A DNA stretch of 64,000 nucleotides. Source: Streptomyces sp. NBC_01314. GTDB taxonomy: Bacteria > Actinomycetota > Actinomycetes > Streptomycetales > Streptomycetaceae. Shown piece after piece: positions 55,415 through 64,000 of this stretch. Position numbers and translations under genes: made by a program. Positions within the stretch are counted from its first letter, which is position 1. Every line of letters starts with the position of its first letter. The notes under the pieces are model-generated. The model did no database searches and was not told where the DNA came from. It worked only from the letters and a program-made list of their open reading frames with translations. The DNA is taken from assembly GCF_041435215.1 (NCBI RefSeq), contig NZ_CP108394.1, forward strand, positions 5,704,001 to 5,768,000, in the 5' to 3' direction.

Positions 55415-55705
55415 CCCTCCGTGTGACCGTGGCGTGTGGCCGTTTGCGACGGATATTCGGTGGCGGGCAACTCGGCTGCCGGGCACAGTGGTTGATGTCC
55501 AGGTCGCCGGGTCGAATCGGCGCCACGTTCTGGGAGAGGAGCCCGACGATGCTGTCCTTCAGGCGCGGTACGTCGAGTTCCCGGCAGGGCAGTCCATGGC
55601 GGGCTCCGGAGTAGTTACCCCTCCGTCGAGTCCGTTCCCCCAGCGGGGAGTTGCCCGGGGCGGCCGCTTCGAGCGCGCGAATCGCTTCGCGTGGGCCGCC
55701 CACCC

Positions 55706-55789
<84 letters not shown>

Positions 55790-56008
55790 CCGTTCGCTGT
55801 CGCTGAGACTGGCCGTATTTGGGCTGGGGGTACGTGTAGGGAGGCCCGCGGCGTTGCGCTGGGCCTCGGGGGCGTTCTTGAGAGGGCTCGGCGGTTGGTG
55901 CTGGGCGGAGGTGGGTTTCGCTTACCGGCGCTCGCAGGGTGCCGGTAACGCCAACCCCCGCCGCCCCAGCGCCACGACTGCCCGGGGCCTGCAGCGTTCG
56001 CCCGGCTG

Positions 56009-56899
56009 CTAGCTCAGCAGGCGTTCCAGTACCTCGGCAATGCCGTCGTCCTCGTTGGAGGAGGTCACTTCGTCGGCGATGGCCTTGAGGTCGGTGTGGG
56101 CGTTGGCCATGGCTACGCCGTAGGTGGACCAGTTGAACATGGGGATGTCGTTGGGCATGTCGCCGAAGGCAATGGTGTCGGTGCGCTTCACGCCGAGGCG
56201 GCGGGCGGCGAGGGAGAGGCCGGTGGCCTTGCTGAGGCCGAGGGGGAGGAGTTCGACGATGCCCTCGCCGGCCATGGCGACCGTGACGAAGCCGCCGGCG
56301 GCCTGGCGGGAGGCTTCGGCGAGCTCGTCGGAAGTCAGGGTGGGGTGCTGTATGTAGATCTTGTTCAGCGGAGCCGCCCAGAGGTCGGACACGTCCGTGA
56401 GCGGGGTGGTGGGCAGCGTGCCGTGGACGGCATAGCCGGGGCTGACCAGTATTTCGCCCTGCAGGCCCGCCCGGCTGGCGGCCAGGTGCAGGGGGCCGAC
56501 CTCCGCCTCGATCTTGGCGAGGGCCACGGCGGCGAGCTGCCGGTCCAGGGTGACGGCCGTGAGCAGCCGGTGCTCTCCGGCGTCGTAGACCTGGGCGCCC
56601 TGGCCGCAGACGGCCAGACCCCGGTAGTCGAGGTCGTCGAGGATGTGGCGGGTCCAGGGGACGGCCCGGCCGGTGACGACGATGTGGGCGGCGCCCGCTG
56701 CGGTGGCCGCGGCGAGCGCCTCACGGGTGCGCCGGGAGACCGAGTCGTCGGAGCGCAGGAGCGTTCCGTCGAGGTCGGTCGCGATCAGCTTGTACGGGAA
56801 GCCCGAGGGCGGCACGGACGCTTCGGAGACCTCGGACGCCTCTGACGCCGTGGCCTTCCTGGAGTCCGTGGAGCCCTCGGTGGCAGCCGCATCGCTCAC
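56009..56899 (-). CDS. Cof-type HAD-IIB phosphatase (second copy)
   Basis: 296 residues. Motif [26 protein letters not shown], and motif [14 protein letters not shown]. An N-terminal extension of about 35 Ser/Ala/Glu-rich residues is present. GTG 56899 overlaps the serS stop (GTGA), so it is coupled with serS. It shares the motif layout of the 43966-44844 gene. Confidence 0.9.
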   Translation of the reverse strand: MSDAAATEGSTDSRKATASEASEVSEASVPPSGFPYKLIATDLDGTLLRSDDSVSRRTREALAAATAAGAAHIVVTGRAVPWTRHILDDLDYRGLAVCGQGAQVYDAGEHRLLTAVTLDRQLAAVALAKIEAEVGPLHLAASRAGLQGEILVSPGYAVHGTLPTTPLTDVSDLWAAPLNKIYIQHPTLTSDELAEASRQAAGGFVTVAMAGEGIVELLPLGLSKATGLSLAARRLGVKRTDTIAFGDMPNDIPMFNWSTYGVAMANAHTDLKAIADEVTSSNEDDGIAEVLERLLS

Positions 56900-58173
56900 T
56901 TGGCTACCGGCTCCAGCACCTCGCGGCCGCCCAGGTACGGGCGCAGGACCTCGGGGACGCGGACGGAGCCGTCGGCCTGCTGGTGGTTCTCCAGGATCGC
57001 GACGATCGTGCGTGGGACGGCGCAGAGCGTGCCGTTGAGCGTGGCCAGCGGCTTGACCTGCTTGCCGTCACGGAAGCGGATCTGCAGGCGGCGCGACTGG
57101 TACTCCGTGCAGTCGGAGGTCGAGGTCAGCTCGCGGTACTTGCCCTGGGTCGGGATCCACGCCTCGCAGTCGAACTTGCGCGAGGCCGAGGAGCCGAGGT
57201 CGGCGGAGGCGACGTCGATGACCCGGAAGGGAAGTTCGAGCGACGTCAGCCACTGCTTCTCCCAGTCGAGCAGACGCTGGTGCTCGGCCTGGGAGTCCTC
57301 GGGCGCGACGTACGAGAACATCTCTACCTTGTCGAACTGGTGGACGCGGAAGATACCCCGGGTGTCCTTGCCGTGCGAACCGGCCTCGCGGCGGAAGCAG
57401 GGGGAGAAGCCCGCGTAGCGCAGGGGGAGGCGGTCGGCGTCGATGATCTCGTCCATGTGGTACGCCGCCAGCGCGACCTCGGAGGTGCCGACCAGGTACA
57501 GGTCGTCCTTGTCGAGGTGGTAGACGTCCTGGGCGGCCTGGCCGAGGAAGCCGGTGCCGGCCATCGACTGCGGGCGGACCAGCGCCGGGGTCAGCATCGG
57601 GGTGAAGCCGGCCGCGGTGGCCTGCGCGATCGCCGCGTTGACCAGGGCGAGTTCGAGGAGGGCGCCGACGCCCGTCAGGAAGTAGAAGCGCGAGCCGGAG
57701 ACCTTGGCGCCGCGCTCGGTGTCGATGGCACCGAGGATCGTGCCGAGCTCCAGGTGGTCCTTGGGCTCGAAACCCTCGGCCGTGAAGTCACGGATCTCGC
57801 CGTGCGTCTCCAGCGTGACGAAGTCCTCCTCGCCACCGACCGGGACGTCCGGGTGTACGAGGTTGCCGAGCTGGAGGAGGAGCTCGTGGGTCTCGGTGTC
57901 GGCCGCGTCGCGCTCGGCGTCGGCGGCCTTGACGTCGGCCTTGAGCTGTTCCGCTTGCTTGAGCAGCTCCGCCTTCTCGTCGGGGGAGGCTTTGGGGATC
58001 AGCCTGCCGAGCGACTTCTGCTCGGCGCGGAGCTCGTCGAAGCGGACGCCGGAGGACCTGCGCCGCTCGTCGGCGGACAGGAGGGAGTCGACGAGCGCGA
58101 CGTCCTCTCCACGGGCGCGCTGGGACGCGCGCACACGGTCGGGGTCCTCACGGAGCAGGCGAAGGTCAATCAC
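56896..58173 (-). CDS. serS: Seryl-tRNA synthetase
   Basis: 425 residues. An N-terminal coiled-coil arm (about 30-100) is followed by the class II core with motif 2 ([31 protein letters not shown], split) and motif 3 ([20 protein letters not shown]). It charges tRNA-Ser; a tRNA-Ser gene lies nearby at 55706. GTG 58173 may be leaderless: taacct lies 7 bp upstream on its strand and no clear SD is present. Confidence 0.97.
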   Translation of the reverse strand: MIDLRLLREDPDRVRASQRARGEDVALVDSLLSADERRRSSGVRFDELRAEQKSLGRLIPKASPDEKAELLKQAEQLKADVKAADAERDAADTETHELLLQLGNLVHPDVPVGGEEDFVTLETHGEIRDFTAEGFEPKDHLELGTILGAIDTERGAKVSGSRFYFLTGVGALLELALVNAAIAQATAAGFTPMLTPALVRPQSMAGTGFLGQAAQDVYHLDKDDLYLVGTSEVALAAYHMDEIIDADRLPLRYAGFSPCFRREAGSHGKDTRGIFRVHQFDKVEMFSYVAPEDSQAEHQRLLDWEKQWLTSLELPFRVIDVASADLGSSASRKFDCEAWIPTQGKYRELTSTSDCTEYQSRRLQIRFRDGKQVKPLATLNGTLCAVPRTIVAILENHQQADGSVRVPEVLRPYLGGREVLEPVAK

Positions 58174-58886
58174 CCCACAAGGTTACCGGTGCGTGGTTCC
58201 GGCCCACGACTCGAATTCGCTCTGTGCCGCGTCTGTGCTGATTTGAACCAAGTATCGATCGTGGTGGCAGAGCGTGAAGAGTGGGCGAAGGGCGGGTGAG
58301 GGGCGATGTGCGGGTGTCGGTGAAAGTCAATGAATTGGGGCCTGTCCCCCTGAAAGGGGGTGCAAGTGTGGCGCCTGGTTGACTCGACTCCCTTGTGTTG
58401 CAAGGGACTTGGGGATCCGCTGTCCACAGAAGTCCGCAGTGCCGCAAAGTTATCCACAGGCTGTGTGAAAGATCTGTGGACCGAGGGAAAGATCACGGGG
58501 AATGTGGGCCGTCGGCTTGAGGATTCCCGACTCAAACCACCTTCACGCCCACTTTCGGGTGGATTCGCGGGTAAATGGGTAGCCCTAAAGGATTGACGGG
58601 AGAGGGTGTGTGGACGAAGGGTGACGTGCGGGGTTGTGGACACGACGGGCCCATGAAGGGGATTTGTCGACTGAATGGCGATGTGTTGTCGATTTGTCCC
58701 CAGGTCGAGAAGCCGCCCTGTGGATAACTTCTGTGGACAAAGAAAATAAGCAGGTAGGACCGGCGACAGGCAGGTCTGTAACCGGCCGTCCCAGGGCTGA
58801 CCGCCGCAGGGCTGACCGTCCAGAACGGACCGTCCCCGAACCGGCTGCCTGGAACGGGCTGCGAACCGGCTGCCTGGAACGGCTGC
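58174..58886. promoter_or_regulatory. serS-pheA intergenic region with DnaA boxes and a tandem repeat
   Basis: 713 bp. Boxes: ctgtccaca (58420-58428), ttatccaca (58450-58458), tgtggataa (58719-58727) and tgtggacaa (58732-58740, perfect complement of ttgtccaca). A 20-bp repeat follows at 58838 and 58863. No gene is recognised. Confidence 0.6.
58838..58882. repeat. 25-bp-spaced direct repeat after pheA
   Basis: gaaccggctgcctggaacgg occurs at 58838-58857 and 58863-58882; a partial third copy follows at the pheA stop. Confidence 0.85.
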
Positions 58887-59822
58887 CTAGAACCGGCCGT
58901 CCTGGCAGCGTGCCACCCAGTCCGCCGCGGCCACGAACTCGGCGTCGGAGGTGCCCGGCGGAGTGGGTCGGACCTTCGCGGTGGCGGCATCCGCACGCGG
59001 GTACGAACCGAGGTAGCGGACCTGGAGGCAGACCCGCTTGAGGCCCATCAGCGCCTCGGCCACCCGGCGGTCGGAGATATGTCCCTCGGCGTCGATGGCG
59101 AAGCAGTAGTTGCCGATGCCCTCGCCGGTCGGGCGGGACTGCAGCAGCATGAGGTTGACGCCGCGGACGGCGAACTCGCCGAGCAGGTCGCGCAGTCCGC
59201 CGGGGTGGTCGTCGCGCTGCCAGATGACGACGGAGGTCTTGTCGGAGCCCGTCGGGGCGGCGGGCCGGGCGGGGCGGCCGACCAGGACGAACCGGGTCTG
59301 GGCGTTCTCCGCGTCGTGGATCTCGGTGTGCAGAGCCTTCAGGCCGTACCGCGCGGCCGCGAACTCACCGGCGAAGGCGGCGTCGTAGCGGCCCTCCTGG
59401 ACGAGGCGGGCGCCGTCGGCGTTCGAGGCGGCGGACTCCCAGACGACGTCGGGCGGGAGGTTGGCCTTCATCCAGTTGCGGACCTGCGGCTGGGCGGCCG
59501 GGTGCGCGGTGACCGTCTTGATCTCCGAAATCTTGGTGCCCGGCCTGACCAGCAGCGCGAAGGTGATCGAGAGGAGAACCTCGCGGTAGATCATCAGCGG
59601 GGCGCCGGCGACCAGCTCGTCGAGTGTGGTCGTGATGCCGCCCTCCACGGAGTTCTCGATCGGCACGAACGCGGCCTCGGCCTCGCCGTTGCGGACGGCG
59701 TCGAGCGCGGCGGGCACGGACACCACCGGGACGAGCTGGCGGGTCGCGGACTCCGGCAGCGTGCGCAGAGCGACCTCGGTGAAGGTGCCCTCGGGGCCGA
59801 GGTACACGTAGCTGGCTGGCAT
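58887..59822 (-). CDS. pheA: Prephenate dehydratase
   Basis: 311 residues. The catalytic domain (about 1-185) has SVPAALDAVRNGEAEAAFVPIENSVEGG (split) and the TRF motif (NAQTRFVLVG, about 177). The C-terminal ACT domain (about 205-285) carries QSRPTGEGIGNYCFAIDAEGH for phenylalanine feedback. It converts prephenate to phenylpyruvate. ATG 59822. Confidence 0.95.
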   Translation of the reverse strand: MPASYVYLGPEGTFTEVALRTLPESATRQLVPVVSVPAALDAVRNGEAEAAFVPIENSVEGGITTTLDELVAGAPLMIYREVLLSITFALLVRPGTKISEIKTVTAHPAAQPQVRNWMKANLPPDVVWESAASNADGARLVQEGRYDAAFAGEFAAARYGLKALHTEIHDAENAQTRFVLVGRPARPAAPTGSDKTSVVIWQRDDHPGGLRDLLGEFAVRGVNLMLLQSRPTGEGIGNYCFAIDAEGHISDRRVAEALMGLKRVCLQVRYLGSYPRADAATAKVRPTPPGTSDAEFVAAADWVARCQDGRF

Positions 59823-60080
59823 GGACTCACCCTAATGGGCCTTGCGGGGCCCCGGCGCACGTATCCCGTCCCCCACCCCCCTGAGAGCGACGTACGGCCC
59901 TGCGGCCGCCTTCACGCCTCCCTGGGCGACGGCGCCAGGGCTGGTGGGTGGGGGGCCGGTCGCTCTCAGGGCGCGAAACAGGGCGATCGAAGGTGACCCA
60001 GCCTCCCTGCCGGTCGGAAAACCCTCCGCCGGGACGACGCTTCAGTCGGAAGCGCTCCACACGGAGACTCCCCAGCCGGT

Positions 60081-61517
60081 TTACCCCTCCAGCAACCCCT
60101 GTCCCACGTACTCCCCCTCCGCCGCGCCCCCCGGCACCGCGAAGAGGCCGCTCGACTCGTGGCGGACGAACTTCGACAGGGCGTCGCCGCGGTCGAGTTT
60201 GCGCTGGACGGTGACGAAGCCGCGGAGGGGGTCGGCCTGCCAGCAGACGAAGAGGAGACCGGCGTCGGGCACACCCTTCGCGTCGATGCCGTCGTGGAAG
60301 GAGAACGGGCGGCGGAGCATGGCCGCGCCACCGTTCTGGTCGGGGCGGGTGATACGGGCGTGCGCGTTGATCGGGACGAGGAGATTGCCCTGGGAGTCGG
60401 TCTTCTCCAGGTCCATCGCGGTCGTCTCGATCGCCTTCGTGCCCCCGCTCAGCGGCGCGCCGTCGGACTTCCGCCGCCCGATGACGTCCTCCTGTTCCTT
60501 GACCGAGAGCTGCTCCCAGTCGTCGAGGAGCATGCGGATGCGGCGTACGACGGCGTAGGAGCCGTTCGCCATCCACTCCGGGTCGCCGGAGGTGGCCGGT
60601 GAGGCGGACGCGGGCACGAAGATCCGCTCGTCGAAGTCGGACTCGGTCGGCTTCGGATTGCGGGTGCCGTCTATCTGCCCCATCAGGTTGCGGGCCGTCA
60701 TGGGGTGGGTCGTGGCGCCCGGCGAACGGTTGAAGCCGTTCATCTGCCACCGCACCCGGGCCGCCCTGCCCGCGTCCTTCTGGACCGCGCGCAGGGCGTG
60801 GAAGGCGACGAGCGCGTCGTCGGCCCCGATCTGCACCCATAGATCGCCGTTGCTGCGCGTCTTGTCCAGCTGGTCCGAGGAGAAGTCGGGCAGCGGGTCC
60901 AGGGATTCTGGGCGCTGCTTCTCCAGACCGGTACGGGCGAAGAAGCTGTGCCCGAAGCCGAAGGTGACCGTCAGCGACGACGGTCCCGCGTCACGGGCGA
61001 CATCCGTGTCGTCCTGGGCCGCGGCCTCACCCGCCATCAGTCGTCGGGCCGTCTCCGACCAGCGGCGCAGCAGGGCGGCCGCCTCCTTGCGCCCTGCCCC
61101 GGCGGCCAGGTCGAACGCGACGAGGTGGCCGCGGGCCTGGAGCGGGGTGGTGATCCCCGGCTGATGTTTCACGTGAAACATCACCTCCCCGGCGCCGAGG
61201 GAGGACAGAGGGACGGCCTGCTCGGTAGAGGAGGACGAGGAAGCGGTCGAGGAGGACCCGGCCGCGTATCCGGCGGCGCCGCCTGCCGCGCCCAGCGCGA
61301 GGCCGGTCGCGCCGGCGGTGCCCAGCAGGAGGCGCCGCGAGATCGTTCCACCGGGGGGTGGGGCGTCACTCTCCAGCCGCGGCTTCGAAGAGCCGGAGGG
61401 CGACTGTGCGTCGTTCGTGGTCGCTCGCGCCCGCGCGGCGGTAGCCGCGGATTCGGTACCGGCCCGAGCCCCTTCAGGGGCGGCGGAGTCGCCTTCGACA
61501 AGGTCCTGGTCAGCCAT
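60081..61517 (-). CDS. Tat-exported DyP-type haem peroxidase
   Basis: 478 residues. A Tat signal (ISRRLLLGTAGATGLALGAAGG) follows about 58 disordered residues. The DyP motif GxxDG is GQIDGTRNP (about 281), and the distal Asp and Arg region lies in ARITRPDQNGG. It resembles EfeB/DtpA, which handles haem or copper-related peroxidase chemistry outside the membrane. A parS copy lies inside the coding sequence. It is 8 bp downstream of the CopC-CopD gene, in the same operon. Confidence 0.93.
   Translation of the reverse strand: MADQDLVEGDSAAPEGARAGTESAATAARARATTNDAQSPSGSSKPRLESDAPPPGGTISRRLLLGTAGATGLALGAAGGAAGYAAGSSSTASSSSSTEQAVPLSSLGAGEVMFHVKHQPGITTPLQARGHLVAFDLAAGAGRKEAAALLRRWSETARRLMAGEAAAQDDTDVARDAGPSSLTVTFGFGHSFFARTGLEKQRPESLDPLPDFSSDQLDKTRSNGDLWVQIGADDALVAFHALRAVQKDAGRAARVRWQMNGFNRSPGATTHPMTARNLMGQIDGTRNPKPTESDFDERIFVPASASPATSGDPEWMANGSYAVVRRIRMLLDDWEQLSVKEQEDVIGRRKSDGAPLSGGTKAIETTAMDLEKTDSQGNLLVPINAHARITRPDQNGGAAMLRRPFSFHDGIDAKGVPDAGLLFVCWQADPLRGFVTVQRKLDRGDALSKFVRHESSGLFAVPGGAAEGEYVGQGLLEG
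61165..61180. other. parS site inside the DyP coding sequence
   Basis: Exact tgtttcacgtgaaaca. Read on the gene strand it encodes FHVK within VMFHVKHQPGI, where DyP relatives usually have F-x-GEHQAGI. Confidence 0.9.
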
Positions 61518-61525
61518 GGTGTGTT

Positions 61526-63730
61526 TCAGCCGATCTTCGCGTTCTTGCTGACGGTCACCTGGTCGATCTCAGATGTCCGTACGGTGATCTCGATCTTCCA
61601 GTCGCCCGCCATGGGGATCTGCACGCCGTTCGCGGTCCAGTGGCCGGTCGTGACGCGGTCGGGGACCACGGGCAGGGGGCCGATCTCCTTGGCCTTGAGG
61701 GTGAAGGCGACCTTCACCTCGGGGACGTCGAAGGGCTTGCCGTCGGGGCCCTGGACGTAGACGTGCATCTCGTTGGCACCCACGCGCGCGGGGTCGATCT
61801 GCAGCCGGGCCACGCCCTTGCCGTTCTTGCCCCCGGTGTCGAACGACATGTCCAGCGCCAACGCCCCTGACGTCTTGTCCTCCTGCGTCGCGGCAGCGTT
61901 GGCAGCCTTGGCATCCTCCACCGTGCGCCCAGGCTCGGCGGCCGTCAGCACCGTCGTGACGGCGAGCAGCACGACGGCGACGCCCGCCTCCGCCAGCACC
62001 GACCGGCGCAGACCCGTTCGGCCCGGATCGGCGTTCCGTATCCGCTTCTCACGCGTGCTCGCCACCGCCGCCTGCTGCCGGGCGAGCTGAGCGGCCCGCT
62101 CGGAGCCCTCGCCGGTGACCTTCTCCGAACCACCGCCCGCGCCCCGCGCGGAGCCACCGGTGGCGTGCGCGGCCGCCGGCTCCTTCTCCACCGCGGTTTC
62201 AGCATCCACCGCGGCTTCCGCCTTCGCCGGGGTTTCCGTTTCCACCGCGGCCGGTGCCTCCGCCAGTTGAGCGGTCCACCGGCGGGAGATCCATGCGATG
62301 CCGACGAGTACGGCGACCAGGCCGACCTTCACCAGGAGCAGCTGCCCGTACGAGGTGCCGGTCAGCGCGGACCAGGTGCCGACCTGGCGCCACGACTGGT
62401 AGATCCCGGTCGCGGTCAGTACGAGCACGCTGCCGAACGCGACCCGCGAGAACCGTCGTACGGCCTCGGTCTCGATCTGCGCGTCCACGGGCGCCCGGAA
62501 CAGTGCCACGAGCAGGGTCGCCAGGCCGCCCAGCCAGGCGGCGACCGCCAGCAGGTGCAGGATGTCGAGGGGCATCGAGATGCCCGTCTGGATGCCGGTC
62601 GAGGCGTGCTCGGCCATCGCCCAGCTCGCGGCGAGACCGGCGGAGACCACGCCCCCGCCGATGGCCAGCCCGAAGGTGAGGTCCCGCCGCAGGGACTCGT
62701 CGTCGGCCTCCTCGGCCTCCTCGGCCTCCTCGGCCTCCTCGGCCTCCTCGGCCTCCTCGGCCTCCTCGGCCTCCTCGGCCTCCTCGGCTTCGGAGTCCGC
62801 TGCCGGGTTCTCTACGGAGTCCGCTTCCGAGTCGCTCTCGGTGTCCCCGGAAGGGCGCGTACGACCCTGAGAACCCTCTTCGGCTTCAGCGGCCCCATCG
62901 GCACCCTCGCCGATCGCCCCGCCGACCTTCTCGGACTCCCCGTCGTCCTCGACCTCCTCGTCCCGTCGCGCGTACGCCCCGAAGAGCACCGCGACGAACA
63001 GTGCCGCCGCGGCGAGCAGCAGCAGGCGGGAGACGAGGGCGGCGCCCGTCTTCGTCTGGAGGACCTGGCCCAGGAGGTCGAGGTCGAAGACGTCACCGAG
63101 CTTGCCGGAGCCGGTGTAGGAGCCGCGCAGGAGCAGCATCGCGAGCGTGGCGGTGGTCAGTGTGAGCCAGCCGGAGACCACCAGCCGCTGCACCGGCCGT
63201 ACCCCGGCACCGCGCTGCCAGCAGGCCAGCACGAAGGCCGCGCCGCCGACCAGCAGGATGAAACCGGCGTACGACAGGTAGCGCGCGAACCCGTAGAGCC
63301 CGCCGACGATCCCGCCGCCGACCTCCTGCTCGGGTACCGCGACGGTCGTTTTGGAGGGCGCCCCCACGGAGAAGACGAAGGCGCCGGAGACAGGGTGGCT
63401 GTCCGCCGACACGACCTGGTAGGTGACGGTGAACGTGCCGTCGGGCAGGCCCGAGTGCAGCTCGACCGCATAGCTGTTGCCGCCCAGGTCGGTGACCTCG
63501 CCGGTGTCGGCCTTCTTGCCCTTGGGGTCGTACACGCGCACCGCGCCGTCGGACATCGCGACCTTCTCGGAGAAGGTGAGCGACACCTGGCCCGGTGCCT
63601 CCTGGACCACCGACCCCTGCTGAGGGTCGCTGCCCGTCAGCGCGGCGTGCGCGGAGACGGGCACGGCACCGGCGAGCAGTGCTCCGAGGGTGGCGAACAA
63701 CAGCAACAGCAACGGCCTCAACCGGCTCAA
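61526..63730 (-). CDS. CopC-CopD fusion copper protein with a YtkA-like C-terminus
   Basis: 734 residues. A signal peptide ends at VSA, giving mature N-terminal His (HAALTGSDP), the Cu(II) ligand of CopC. The CopC domain follows (VSLTFSEKVAMSDGAVRVYD, ADSHPVSGAFVFSVG with a second His). Membrane helices before and after an acidic EEA repeat carry the CopD part (HLLAVAAWLGGLATLLVAL). The last 100 residues resemble a YtkA-like domain. TTG 63730 has ggagg 8 bp upstream and begins the signal peptide. Confidence 0.88.
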   Translation of the reverse strand: MSRLRPLLLLLFATLGALLAGAVPVSAHAALTGSDPQQGSVVQEAPGQVSLTFSEKVAMSDGAVRVYDPKGKKADTGEVTDLGGNSYAVELHSGLPDGTFTVTYQVVSADSHPVSGAFVFSVGAPSKTTVAVPEQEVGGGIVGGLYGFARYLSYAGFILLVGGAAFVLACWQRGAGVRPVQRLVVSGWLTLTTATLAMLLLRGSYTGSGKLGDVFDLDLLGQVLQTKTGAALVSRLLLLAAAALFVAVLFGAYARRDEEVEDDGESEKVGGAIGEGADGAAEAEEGSQGRTRPSGDTESDSEADSVENPAADSEAEEAEEAEEAEEAEEAEEAEEAEEAEEADDESLRRDLTFGLAIGGGVVSAGLAASWAMAEHASTGIQTGISMPLDILHLLAVAAWLGGLATLLVALFRAPVDAQIETEAVRRFSRVAFGSVLVLTATGIYQSWRQVGTWSALTGTSYGQLLLVKVGLVAVLVGIAWISRRWTAQLAEAPAAVETETPAKAEAAVDAETAVEKEPAAAHATGGSARGAGGGSEKVTGEGSERAAQLARQQAAVASTREKRIRNADPGRTGLRRSVLAEAGVAVVLLAVTTVLTAAEPGRTVEDAKAANAAATQEDKTSGALALDMSFDTGGKNGKGVARLQIDPARVGANEMHVYVQGPDGKPFDVPEVKVAFTLKAKEIGPLPVVPDRVTTGHWTANGVQIPMAGDWKIEITVRTSEIDQVTVSKNAKIG
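62705..62785 (-). repeat. 9-bp tandem repeat (Glu-Glu-Ala) in copC-copD
   Basis: Nine exact copies of ggcctcctc in a row, encoding (Glu-Glu-Ala)n on the minus strand. A tenth copy is degenerate. Confidence 0.95.
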
Positions 63731-63744
63731 CGGTGCTACCTCCC

Positions 63745-64000
63745 TCAGTGCCCGCTGGTCGGCTGGTACGTCGCCGACTTCACTGGCATCTCGACCGTGA
63801 TGGCCTCGGACTTGGTGAAGTTCAACCGCAGGGACACCGTCTCGCCTTCCTTCGGCTTGCGCTTCAGGTTCTCGAACATCAGGTGGTTTCCGCCGCTCTT
63901 GAGCACGAGTTCGCCGTTGGCGGGGACCTTCAGGCCCGTGACCCCCTGCATCGACTGCCCGGTCGTCTCATGGACGGTGACGTCCCGGGCGACGTCGCTG
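63745..64000 (-). CDS. PCu(A)C copper chaperone (partial)
   Basis: 85 residues of the C-terminal part. The copper motif is present: His in TVHETTGQSMQGV followed by Met, and HLMF (H-x-M) in GGNHLMFENL. It delivers Cu(I) to cytochrome oxidase or the DyP enzyme. The N-terminus lies beyond the window edge. It is 14 bp upstream of the CopC-CopD gene. Confidence 0.9.
   Translation of the reverse strand, partial: SDVARDVTVHETTGQSMQGVTGLKVPANGELVLKSGGNHLMFENLKRKPKEGETVSLRLNFTKSEAITVEMPVKSATYQPTSGH

Overview
The window is chromosomal DNA of a high-GC actinomycete, almost certainly a Streptomyces. Gene order is dnaB with the rpsF-ssb-rpsR-rplI cluster, femX, ssgR-ssgA, thiC, a cydAB-cydCD cluster, serS, pheA and a copC/copD-like gene. 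That order matches my memory of the conserved core near oriC in S. coelicolor; I could not run an alignment. GTG and TTG starts are common, GC3 is very high, and ssgA is specific to sporulating actinomycetes. No plasmid, prophage, CRISPR array or large island is visible.

Layout. 0-7 kb: tail of a penicillin-binding protein, a GT87-like membrane protein, an alanine-racemase-fold gene next to femX, a small membrane protein, then rpsF-ssb-rpsR-rplI. 7-10.4 kb: MATE exporter and dnaB. 10.4-16 kb: a more fluid stretch with a decayed TniB-like transposition ATPase fragment, a flavin monooxygenase with a divergent TetR gene, a beta-lactamase-fold protein, GNAT genes and a multiply frameshifted MFS pseudogene. 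16-27 kb: a second GNAT gene, a flavohaemoprotein, Nudix, LysR, a PLP Cys/Met enzyme coupled to a low-molecular-weight phosphatase, a holin-like membrane protein, a cupin, a small DUF5326-like protein, the ssgR-ssgA sporulation pair and a YibE/F exporter-like protein. 27-31 kb: TPP riboswitch with thiC, then a TerD-vWA protein. 31-36 kb: a membrane protein, a metallophosphoesterase, a LacI regulator and hisC. 36-42.4 kb: cytochrome bd oxidase cydA-cydB and fused cydCD behind a Rex operator. 42.4-51 kb: M23 peptidase, HAD phosphatase, F420/flavin oxidoreductase, kptA, MerR, a hydrolase-dehydrogenase fusion and an M24 peptidase. 51-55 kb: two paired ABC ATPase/permease modules. 55.7-64 kb: tRNA-Ser(GCT), HAD-serS, pheA, and a copper/peroxidase operon (PCuAC, CopC-CopD, Tat-exported DyP).

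The unifying non-coding feature is chromosome biology. Twelve copies of the ParB site parS (tgtttcacgtgaaaca or a one-base variant) are scattered through the window. Most are intergenic. One lies inside the P3 arm of the thiC TPP riboswitch, one contains the likely start codon of cydCD, and one lies inside the DyP peroxidase coding sequence. DnaA-box clusters sit upstream of dnaB, between kptA and the merR gene, and between serS and pheA; a single perfect box lies upstream of hisC. The region therefore looks like part of the oriC-proximal segregation and replication-control zone overlaid on ordinary housekeeping genes.

I found no convincing undescribed multi-gene system. The most unusual items are the parS-riboswitch overlap, the parS sites that constrain a start codon and a protein motif, and an alanine-racemase-like protein beside femX that seems to lack the second catalytic tyrosine.
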